NCBI GenBank assembly: GCA_946894095.1
Contig: OX335652.1
Location: 11,741,001 to 11,805,000 of the forward strand
From: Incurvaria masculella
Taxonomy: Eukaryota; Arthropoda; Insecta; Lepidoptera; Incurvariidae
Length of the DNA: 64,000 nucleotides
Direction of reading: 5' to 3'
A model generated the notes under the pieces. It searched no databases. It was not told the DNA's origin and saw nothing but the letters and a program-made list of their open reading frames with translations. Every line of letters begins with the position of its first letter. Position 1 is the stretch's first letter. Below are positions 53,979 to 64,000 of the stretch, in pieces. Made by a program: the position numbers and the translations under genes.

Positions 53979-55798
53979 TCGAATTTTTTTTTTTCATTTT
54001 TTATAAAAGTCAGGCAAGCTAGAACTCTTCTGTTTCCCATTGATCAGGAATAAGGCTAAGGCTAAGAATACAAAATAAAGCCAGAACTCAAGCTAAAGTG
54101 CCAGCAGATCATAGTAGAAAAGTTGAAAGTCGAATTTTTTTTTTTCATTTTTTGTAAAAGTCAGGCAAGCTAGAACTCTTGAGTTTTCCATTGATTAGGA
54201 ACAAGGCTACGGCTTGGAATACAAAATAAAGCCAGAACTCACGCTAAAGTGCCAGCAGATCACAGTAGAAAAGTTGAAATTCGAAAAATATTTTTTAAAT
54301 TTTTTATAAAAGTCAGGCAAGCTAGAACTCTTCAGTTTTTCAATGATCAGGAACAAGGCTACGGCTTAGAATACAAAATAAAGCCAGAACTCACGCTAAA
54401 GTGCCAGCAGATCATAGTAGAATAGTTGAAAGTCGAAATTTTTTTTTTTCATTTTTTATAAAAGTCAGGCAAGCTAGAACTCTTCTGTTTTTCATTGATC
54501 AGGAACAAGGCTACGGCTTAGAAAACAAAATAAAGCCAGAACTCACGCTAAAGTGCCAGCAGATCATAGTAGAAAAGTCGAAAGTCGAAAAAATGTTTTT
54601 TCATTTTTTATAAAAGTCAGGCAAGCTAGAACTCTTCAGTTTTCCATTGATCAGGAACAAGGCTACGGCTTAGAATACAAAATAAAGCCAGAACTCACGC
54701 TAAAGTGCCAGCAGATCATAGTAGAAAAGTTGAAAGTCGAAAAATATATTTGTCATTTTTTATAAAAGTCAGGCAAGCTAGAACTCTTCTGTTTTTCAAT
54801 GATCAGGAACAAGGCTACGGCTTAGAATACAAAATAAAGCCAGAACTCACGCTAAAGTGCCAGCAGATCATAGTAGAAAAGTTGAAAGTCGAATTTTTTT
54901 TTTTCATTTTTTATAAAAGTCAGGCAAGCTAGAACTCTTCTGTTTCCCATTGATCAGGAATAAGGCTAAGGCTAAGAATACAAAATAAAGCCAGAACTCA
55001 AGCTAAAGTGCCAGCAGATCATAGTAGAAAAGTTGAAAGTCGAATTTTTTTTTTTCATTTTTTGTAAAAGTCAGGCAAGCTAGAACTCTTGAGTTTTCCA
55101 TTGATTAGGAACAAGGCTACGGCTTGGAATACAAAATAAAGCCAGAACTCACGCTAAAGTGCCAGCAGATCACAGTAGAAAAGTTGAAATTCGAAAAATA
55201 TTTTTTAAATTTTTTATAAAAGTCAGGCAAGCTAGAACTCTTCAGTTTTTCAATGATCAGGAACAAGGCTACGGCTTAGAATACAAAATAAAGCCAGAAC
55301 TCACGCTAAAGTGCCAGCAGATCATAGTAGAATAGTTGAAAGTCGAAATTTTTTTTTTTCATTTTTTATAAAAGTCAGGCAAGCTAGAACTCTTCTGTTT
55401 TTCATTGATCAGGAACAAGGCTACGGCTTAGAAAACAAAATAAAGCCAGAACTCACGCTAAAGTGCCAGCAGATCATAGTAGAAAAGTCGAAAGTCGAAA
55501 AAATGTTTTTTCATTTTTTATAAAAGTCAGGCAAGCTAGAACTCTTCAGTTTTCCATTGATCAGGAACAAGGCTACGGCTTAGAATACAAAATAAAGCCA
55601 GAACTCACGCTAAAGTGCCAGCAGATCATAGTAGAAAAGTTGAAAGTCGAAAAATATATTTGTCATTTTTTATAAAAGTCAGGCAAGCTAGAACTCTTCT
55701 GTTTTTCAATGATCAGGAACAAGGCTACGGCTAAGAATACAAAATAAAGCCAGAACTCACGCTAAAGTGCCAGCAGATCATAGTAGAAAAGTTGAAAG
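53979..55798 (+). repeat. Segment A, copies 2 and 3 in tandem
   Basis: Two 910-bp copies side by side (53,979-54,888; 54,889-55,798), giving the order A-B-A-A-B over 51,397-57,470. Confidence 0.8.
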
Positions 55799-57470
55799 TC
55801 GAAAAATATATTTGTCATTTTTTATAAAAGTCAGGCAAGCTAGAACTCTTCAGTTTTCCATTGATCTTGAAGGAGGCTACGGCTTAGAATACAAAATAAA
55901 GCCAGAACTCACGCTAAAGTGCCAGCAGATCATAGTAGAAAAGTTGAAAGTCGAAAAATATATTTGTCATTTTTTATAAAAGTCAGGCAAGCTAGAACTC
56001 TTCAGTTTTCCATTGATCTTGAAGGAGGCTACGGCTTAGAATACAAAATAAAGCCAGAACTCACGGTAAAGTGCCAGCAGATCATAGTAGAAAAGTTGAA
56101 AGTCGAAAAATATATTTATCATTTTTTATAAAAGTCAGGCAAGCTAGAACTCTTCAGTTTTCCATTGATCAGGAATCAGGCTACGGCTTAGAATACAAAA
56201 TAAAGCCAGAACTCACGCTAAAGTGCCAGCAGATCATAGTAGAAAAGTTGAAAGTCGAAAAATATTTTTTAATTTTTTTTATAAAAGTCAGGCAAGCTAG
56301 AACTCTTCAGTTTTCCATTGATCAGGAATCAGGCTACGGCTTAGAATACAAAATAAAGCCAGAACTCACGCTAAAGTGCCAGCAGATCATAGTAGAAAAG
56401 TTGAAAGTCGAATTATTTTTTTTTCATTTTTTGTAAAAGTCAGGCAAGCTAGAACTCTTCTGTTTTCTATTGATCAGGAACAAGGCTACAGCTTGGAATA
56501 CAAAATAAAGCCAGAACTCACGCTAAAGTGCCAGCAGATCATAGTAGAAAAGTCGAAAGTCGAAAAAATGTTTTTTCATTTTTTATAAAAGTCAGGCAAG
56601 CTAGAACTCTTCTGTTTCCCATTGATCAGGAATAAGGCTAAGGCTAAGAATACAAAATAAAGCCAGAACTCATGCTAAAGTGCCAGCAGATCATAGTAGA
56701 AAAGTTGAAAGTCGAATTTTTTTTTTTCATTTTTTGTAAAAGTCAGGCAAGCTAGAACTCTTGAGTTTTCCATTGATAAGGAACAAGGCTACGGCTTGAA
56801 ATACAAAATAAAGCCAGAACTCACGCTAAAGTGCCAGCAGATCATAGTAGAAAAGTTGAAAGTCGAAAAATATTTTTGTCATTGTTTATTAAAGTCAGGC
56901 AAGCTAGAACTCTTCTGTTTTTCAATGATCAGGAACAAGGCTACGGCTTAGAATACAAAATAAAGCCAGAACTCACGCTAAAGTGCCAGCAGATCATAGT
57001 AGAAAAGTCGAAAGTCGAAACATTTTTTTTTCATTTTTTATAAAAGTCAGGCAAGCTAGAACTCTTCAGTTTTTCATTGATCAGGAACAAGGCTACGGCT
57101 TAGAATACAAAATAAAGCCTGAACTCACGCTAAAGTGCCAGCAGATCATAGTAGAAAAGTTGAAAGTCGAAAAATATTTTTGTCATTTTTTATAAAACTC
57201 AGGCAAGCTAGAACTCTTCTGTTTTCTATTGATCAGGAAAAAAGCTACGGCTAAGAATACCAAATAAAGCCAGAACTCACGCTAAAGTGCCAGCAGATCA
57301 TAGTAGAAAAGTCGAAAGTCGAAACATTTTTTTTTCATTTTTTATAAAAGTCAGGCAAGCTAGAACTCTTCAGTTTTTCATTGATCAGGAACAAGGCTAC
57401 GGCTTAGAATACAAAATAAAGCCTGAACTCACGCTAAAGTGCCAGCAGATCATAGTAGAAAAGTTGAAAG
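55799..57470 (+). repeat. Segment B, copy 2
   Basis: Matches 52,307-53,978 with at least one substitution visible (TTGATAAGG here at about 56,776 against TTGATTAGG at about 53,284), so it is not a literal copy. Confidence 0.8.
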
Positions 57471-60400
57471 TCGAAAAATATTTTTGTCATTTTTTATAAA
57501 ACTCAGGCAAGCTAGAACGCTTCAGTTTTCCATTGATCAGGAACAAAGTTACGGCTAAAAATACAAAATAAAGCCAGAACTCACGCTAAAGTGCCAGCAG
57601 ATCATAGTAGAAAAGTCGAAAGTCGAAAATTTTTTTTTTCTTTTTTTATAAAAGTCAGGCAAGCTAGAACTCTTCAGTTTTCCATTGATCAGGAACAAAG
57701 CTACGGCTTAGAATACAAAATAAAGCCAGAACTCACGCTAAAGTGCCAGCAGATCATAGTAGAAAAGTTGAAACTGAAAAAATATTTTTTTCATTTTTTG
57801 TAAAACTCAGGCAAGCTAGAACTCTTCTGTTTTCTATTGATCAGGAACAAAGCTACGGCAAAGAATACCAAATAAAGCCAGAACTCACGCTAAAGTGCCA
57901 GCAGATCACAGTAGAAAAGTTGAAAGTCGAAATTTGTTTTTTTCATTTTTTATAAAAGTCATGCAAGCTAGAACTCTTCTGTTTTCCATTGATCAGGAAC
58001 AAGGCTACGGCTTAGAATACAAAATAAAGCCAAAACTCACGCTAAAGTGCCAGCAGATCATAGTAGAAAAGTCGAAAGTCGAAAATTTTTTTTTCATTTT
58101 TTTAAAAGTCAGGCAAGCTAGAACTCTTCAGTTTTCCATTGATCAAAAACAAGGCAACGGCTTAAAAAATAAAATAAAGCCAGAACTCACGCTAAAGTGC
58201 CAGCAGATCATAGTAGAAAAGTTGAAAGTCGAAAAATATTTTTGTCACTTTTTATAAAAGTCAGGCAAGCTAGAACTCTTCTGTTTTCCATTGATCAGGA
58301 ACAAGGCTACGGCTTATAAAACAAAATAAAGCCAGAACTCACGCTAAAGAGCCAGCAGATCATAGTAGAAAAGTTGAAAGTCGAAAAATATTTTTGTCAT
58401 TTTTTATAAAAGTCAGGCAAGCTAGAACTCTTCAGTTTTCCATTGATCAGGAACAAGGCTACGGCTTGGAATACAAAATGAAGCCAGAACTCACGCTAAA
58501 GTGCCAGCAGATCATAGTAGAAAAGTTGAAAGTCGATTTTTTTTTTAATTCTTTGTAAAAGTGAGGCAAGTTAGAACTCTTCTGTTTTCCATTGATCAGG
58601 AACAAGGCTACGGCTTAGAAAACAAAATAAAGCCAGAACTCACGCTAAAGTGCCAGCAGATCATAGTAGAAAAGTTGAAAGTCGAAAAATATTTTTGTCA
58701 TTTTTTATAAAAGTCAGGCAAGCTAGAACTCTTCTGTTTTTCAATGATCAGGAACAAGGCTACGGCTTAGAATACAAAATAAAGCCAGAACACACGCTAA
58801 AGTGCCAGCAGATCATAGTAGAAAAGTTGAAAGTCGAAAAATATTTTTTAATTTTTTTATAAAAGTCAGGCAAGCTAGAACTCTTCAGTTTTCCATTGAT
58901 CAGGAACAAGACTACGGCTTGGAATACAAAATGAAGCCAGAACTCACGCTAAAGTGCCAGCAGATCACAGTAGAAAAGTTGAAAGTCGAAAAATATTTTT
59001 GCCATTTATTATTAAAGTCAGGCAAGCTAGAACTCTTCTGTTTTTCAATGATCAGGAACAAGGCTACGGCATAGAATACAAAATAAAGCCAGAACTCACG
59101 CTAAAGTGCCAGCAGATCATAGTAGAAAAGTTGAAAGTCGAAATTTTTTTTTTTTCATTTTTTGTAAAAGTCAGGCAAGCTAGAACTCTTCAGTTTTCCA
59201 TTGATCAGGAACAAAGCTACGGCTAAGAATACTAAAAAAAGCCAGAACTCACGCTAAAGTGCCAGCAGATCACAGTAGAAAAGTTGAAAGTCGAAAAATA
59301 TTTTTGCCATTGTTTATTAAAGTCAGGCAAGCTAGAACTCTTCTGTTTTTCAATGATCAGGAACAAGGCTACGGCTTAGAATACAAAATAAAGCCAGAAC
59401 TCACGCTAAAGTGCCAGCAGATCATAGTAGAAAAGTTGAAAGTCCAATTTTTTTTTTTCATTTTTTGTAAAAGTCAGGCAAGCTAGAACTCTTCTGTTTC
59501 CCATTGATCAGGAATAAGGCTAAGGCTAAGAATACAAAATAAAGCCAGAACTCATGCTAAAGTGCCAGCAGATCATAGTAGAAAAGTTGAAAGTCGAATT
59601 TTTTTTTTTCATTTTTTGTAAAAGTCAGGCAAGCTAGAACTCTTGAGTTTTCCATTGATTAGGAACAAGGCTACGGCTTGAAATACAAAATAAAGCCAGA
59701 ACTCACGCTAAAGTGCCAGCAGATCATAGTAGAAAAGTTGAAAGTCGAAAAATATTTTTTAATTTTTTTATAAAAGTCAGGCAAGCTAGAACTCTTCTGT
59801 TTTTCAATGATCAGGAACAAAGCTACGGCTAAAAATATAAAATAAAGCCAGAAATCACGCTAAAGTGTCAGCAGATCATAGTAGAAAAGTTGAAAGTCGA
59901 AAAATATTTTTGTCATTTTTTATAAAAGTCAGGCAAGCTAGAACTCTTCTGTTTTTCAATGATCAGGAACAAGGCTACGGCTTAGAATACAAAATAAAGC
60001 CAGAACTCACGCTAAAGTGCCAGCAGATCATAGTAGAAAAGTTGAAAGTCGAAAAATATATTTGTCATTTTTTATAAAAGTCAGGCAAGCTAGAACTCTT
60101 CAGTTTTCCATTGATCTTGAAGGAGGCTACGGCTTAGAATACAAAATAAAGCCAGAACTCACGGTAAAGTGCCAGCAGATCATAGTAGAAAAGTTGAAAG
60201 TCGAAAAATATATTTATCATTTTTTATAAAAGTCAGGCAAGCTAGAACTCTTCAGTTTTCCATTGATCAGGAATCAGGCTACGGCTTAGAATACAAAATA
60301 AAGCCAGAACTCACGCTAAAGTGCCAGCAGATCATAGTAGAAAAGTCGAAAGTCGAAAAAATGTTTTTTCATTTTTTATAAAAGTCAGGCAAGCTAGAAC

Positions 60401-62274
60401 TCTTCTGTTTCCCATTGATCAGGAATAAGGCTAAGGCTAAGAATACAAAATAAAGCCAGAACTCATGCTAAAGTGCCAGCAGATCATAGTAGAAAAGTTG
60501 AAAGTCGAATTTTTTTTTTTCATTTTTTGTAAAAGTCAGGCAAGCTAGAACTCTTGAGTTTTCCATTGATCAGGAACAAGGCTACAGCTTGGAATACAAA
60601 ATAAAGCCAGAACTCACGCTAAAGTGCCAGCAGATCATAGTAGAAAAGTCGAAAGTCGAAAAAATGTTTTTTCATTTTTTATAAAAGTCAGGCAAGCTAG
60701 AACTCTTCAGTTTTCCATTGATCAGGAACAAAGCTACGGCTTAGAATACAAAATAAAGCCAGAACTCACGCTAAAGTGCCAGCAGATAATAGTAGAAAAG
60801 TTGAAAGTCGATTTTTTTTTTAATTCTTTGTAAAAGTGAGGCAAGCTAGAACTCTTCTGTTTACCATTAATCAAGAACAAGGCTACGGCTAAGAATACCA
60901 AATAAAGCCAGAACTCACGCTAAAGTGCCAGCAGATCACAGTAGAAAAGTTGAAAGTCGAAAAATATTTTTGTCATTTTTTATAAAAGTCAGGCAAGCTA
61001 GAACTCTTATGTTTTCCATTGATCAGGAACGAGGCTACGGCTTAGAAAACAAAATAAAGCCCGAAATCACGCTAAAGTGCCAGCAGATCATAGTAGAAAA
61101 GTTGAAAGTCGAAAAATATTTTTGTCATTTTTTATAAAAGTCAGGCAAGCTAGAACTCTTCTGTTTTTCAATGATCAGGAACAAGGCTACGGCTTAGAAT
61201 ACAAAATAAAGCCAGAACTCACGCTAAAGTGCCAGCAGATCATAGTAGAAAAGTTGAAAATCGAAAAATATATTTGTCATTTTTTATAAAAGTCAGGCAA
61301 GCTAGAACTCTTGAGTTTTCCATTGATCAGGAACAAGGCTACGGCTTGAAATACAAAATAAAGCCAGAACTCACGCTAAAGTGCCAGCAGATCATAAGCA
61401 GATACCAGTAGAAAAGTTGAAAGTGGAAAAATATTTTTGCCATTTTTTATCAAAGTCAGGCAAGCTAGAATTCTTCAGTTTTCCATTGATCAGGAATAAG
61501 GCTACGGCTAAGAATACAAAATAAAGCCAGAACTCACGCTAAAGTGCCAGCAGATCATAGTAGAAAAGTTGAAAGTCGAATTTTTTTTTTTTCGTTTTTC
61601 ATTAAAATCAGGCAAGCTAGAACTCTTCAGTTTTCCATTGATCAGGAACCAGGCTACGGCATAGAATACATAATAAAGCCAGAACTCACGCTAAAGTGCC
61701 AGCAGATCATAGTAGAAAAGTTGAAAGTCGAAAAATATATTTGTCATTTTTTATAAAAGTCAGGCAAGCTAGAACTCTTCAGTTTTCCATTGATCTTGAA
61801 GGAGGCTACGGCTTAGAATACAAAATAAAGCCAGAACTCACGCTAAAGTGCCAGCAGATCATAGTAGAAAAGTTGAAAGTCGAAAAATATTTTTGTCATT
61901 TTTTATAAAACTCAGGCAAGCTAGAACTCTTCTGTTTTCTATTGATCAGGAACAAAGCTACGGCTAAGAATACCAATTAAAGCCAGAACTCACGCTAAAA
62001 TGCCAGCAGATCATAGTAGAAAAGTTGAAAGTCGAAAAATATTTTTGTCATTTTTTATAAAAGTCAGGCAAGCTAGAACTCTTCAGTTTTCCATTGATCA
62101 GGAACAAGGCTACGGCTTAGAATACCAAATAAAGCCAGAACTCACGCTATAAAGTGCCAGCAGATCATAGTAGAAAAGTTGAAAGTCGAAAAATATTTTT
62201 GTCATTTTTTATAAAAGTCAGGCAAGCTAGAACTCTTCTGTTTTCCATTGATCAGGAACAAGGCTACGGCTTAG

Positions 62275-62278
62275 AGGC
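62275..62278. other. Satellite inversion junction
   Basis: The forward unit breaks after ACGGCTTAGA (62,275). After GG, reverse-strand unit sequence begins (CTTTCAACTTTTCTACTATG). The breakpoint falls at different positions in the two units, so it is not a simple symmetric fold. Confidence 0.9.
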
Positions 62279-64000
62279 TTTCAACTTTTCTACTATGATC
62301 TGCTGGCACTTTAGCGTGAGTTCTGGCTTTATTTTGTATTCTAAGCCGTAGCCTTGTTCCTGATCAATGGAAAACTGAAGAGTTCTAGCTTGCCTGACTT
62401 TTACAAAAAATGAAAAAAAAAAATTTCGACTTTCAACTTTTCTACTGTGATCTGCTGGCACTTTAGCGTGAGTTCTGGCTTTATTTGGTATTCTAAGCCG
62501 TAGCTTTGTTCCTGATCAATAGAAAACAGAAGAGTTCTAGCTTGCCTGACTTTTACAAAAAATGAAAAAAAAAATTCGACTTTCAACTGTTCTACTATGA
62601 TCTGCTGGCACTTTAGCGTGAGTTCTGGCTTTATTTAGTATTCTTAACCGTAGCTTTGTTCCTGATCAATGGAAAACTGAAGAGTTCTAGCTTGCCTGAC
62701 TTTTACAAAAAATGAAAAAAAAAAAATTTCGACTTTCAACTTTTCTACTATGATCTGCTGGCACTTTAGCGTGAGTTCTGGCTTTATTTTGTATTCTAAG
62801 CCGTAGCCTTGTTCCTGATCATTGAAAAACAGAAGAGTTCTAGCTTGCCTGACTTTAATAAAAAATGGCAAAAATATTTTTCGACTTTCAACTTTTCTAC
62901 TGTGATCTGCTGGCACTTTTGCGTGAGTTCTGGCTTTATTTGGTATTCTAAGCCGTAGCCTTGTTCCTGATCAATGGAAAACTGAAGAGTTCTAGCTTGC
63001 CTGACTTTTACAAAAAATTAAAAAAAAAAATTCGACTTTCGACTTTTCTACTATGATCTGCTGGCTTTTTAGCGTGAGTTCTGGCTTTATTTTGTATTCT
63101 AAGCCGTAGCCTGATTTCTGATCAATGGAAAACTCAAGAGTTCTAGCTTGTCTGACTTTTATAAAAAATTTAAAAAATATTTCTCGACTTTCAACTTTTC
63201 TTCTATGATCTGCTGGCACTTAAGCGTGAGTTCTGGCTTTATTTGGTATTCTAAGCCGTAGCCTTGTTCCTGATCAATGGAAAACTGAAAAGTTCTAGCT
63301 TGCCTGACTTTTACAAAAAATGAAAAAACAATTTTTCGACTTTCAACTTTTCTACTGTGATCTGCTGGCACTTTAGCGTGAGTTCTGGCTTTATTTGGTA
63401 TTTTAAGCCGTAGCTTTGTTCCTGATCAATAGAAAACAGAAGAGTTCTAGCTTGCCTGAGTTTTATAAAAAATGACAAAAATATTTTTCGACTTTCAACT
63501 ATTCTTCTGTGATCTGCTGGCACTTTAGCGTGAGTTCTGGCTTTATTTGGTATTCTAAGCCGTAGCTTTGTTCCTGATCAATAGAAAACAGAAGAGTTCT
63601 TGCTTGCCTGAGTTTTATAAAAAATGACAAAAATATTTTTCGACTTTCAACTTTTCTACTATGATCTGCTGGCACTTTAGCGTGAGTTCTGGCTTTATTT
63701 TGTATTTTTAGCCGTAGCCTTGTTCCTGATCAATGGAAAACTGAAGAGTTCTAGCTTGCCTGACTTTTATAAAAAATGAAAAAAAAAATTTTCGACTTTC
63801 GACTTTTCTACTATGATCTGCTGGCACTTTAGCGTGAGTTTTGGCTTTATTTTGTATTCTAAGCCGTAGCCTTGTTCCTGATCAATGGAAAACAGAAGAG
63901 TTCTAGCTTGCATGACTTTTATAAAAAATGAAAAAAAAAAAATTCTACTTTCGACTTTTCTACTATGATCTGCTGGCACTTTAGCGTGAGTTCTGGCTTT
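62278..64000 (-). repeat. Satellite block in reverse orientation, continues beyond window
   Basis: About eleven units of the same 152-bp satellite on the minus strand, with the same T-run/AAATATTTTT variation and slightly more unit-to-unit divergence than segments A and B. It runs off the right edge. Confidence 0.95.

Larger units (their letters stand above)
50636..62275 (+). repeat. Main satellite block, 152-bp unit, about 76 copies
   Basis: Near-regular head-to-tail units; for example GTGCCAGCAGATCATAGTAG recurs at 152-bp steps from 52,122. Most of the unit is highly conserved; the variable part after GAAAGTCGA is either a T run (ATTTTTTTTTTCATT) or AAAATATTTTTGTCATT. Some units are 151 or 153 bp. 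Open frames of 70-121 codons in every unit arise because the unit lacks stops in one phase, and they change frame at each 152-bp step. They are not genes. Lepidoptera have holocentric chromosomes, so centromere function cannot be assumed. Confidence 0.95.

Noticed and set aside
50910..63979. Dozens of 70-120-codon frames starting MPADHSRK
   Set aside because: They repeat with the 152-bp satellite, change frame at each unit and lie on whichever strand the satellite occupies. No gene features.
50018..64000. Centromere assignment of the satellite
   Set aside because: Lepidopteran chromosomes are holocentric and nothing in the sequence shows kinetochore function; W-linked or subtelomeric location is equally possible.

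Overview
The window is repeat-dense, intron-bearing animal DNA, almost certainly from a moth or butterfly. The evidence is Helitron ends of the lepidopteran type, an R4/Dong-type retrotransposon inside a TAA repeat, TTAGG (insect telomere-type) tracts, the widespread lepidopteran interspersed repeat that begins AACCGACTTCAAA, and many MITEs and SINEs. I recognise no conserved host protein gene. The only long open frames belong to transposable elements.

Layout. 1-10.4 kb: AT-rich DNA with MITEs, a 5S-rRNA-headed SINE, Helitron end fragments, a Penelope-like inverted repeat, and a near-perfect 227-bp palindrome (7,890-8,814) around a GC-rich loop. 10.4-26.76 kb: a Helitron on the minus strand with both ends recognisable (5' TC at 26,756; 3' hairpin plus CTAG at 10,401; inserted between A and T). 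Its Rep-helicase frame of 1,215 codons is intact, but its N-terminal part is broken by frameshifts. Its 69-bp (23-residue) repeat region is split by a 9,378-bp DNA transposon (16,108-25,485) with CACGGTAAAAAAA terminal inverted repeats and a TG target duplication. That nested element has different subterminal tandem arrays at its two ends (107-bp units on the left; about 129-bp units in a three-unit higher-order pattern on the right). Between them, on the minus strand, lie what look like exons of a small spliced gene that I cannot assign.

26.8-31.2 kb: a MITE, a CpG-rich candidate promoter and first exon (splice donor at 28,788/28,789), and a 23-bp minisatellite interrupted by nested repeats, including a tRNA-headed SINE and a CCTAA tract. 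31.2-35.6 kb: an R4/Dong-like non-LTR retrotransposon bounded by TAA repeats, with reverse transcriptase and a restriction-like endonuclease, and one frameshift near its N-terminus. 35.8-50 kb: SINE copies, four MITE families, a mariner fossil split by a MITE, a LINE C-terminus remnant and AT-rich filler.

50.0-64.0 kb: a satellite of 152-bp units running off the end of the window. Old 147-bp monomers in reverse orientation flank it on the left, the main block runs forward (50,636-62,275), and it flips to reverse at 62,275/62,278. Within the forward block, multi-kilobase segments recur in the order A-B-A-A-B.

The strongest candidates for something undescribed are the nested 9.4-kb element with its spliced gene and two-ended subterminal satellites, and the SINE group whose common body carries either a 5S-rRNA-derived or a tRNA-derived head. 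All calls come from reading the sequence; no database search was possible.
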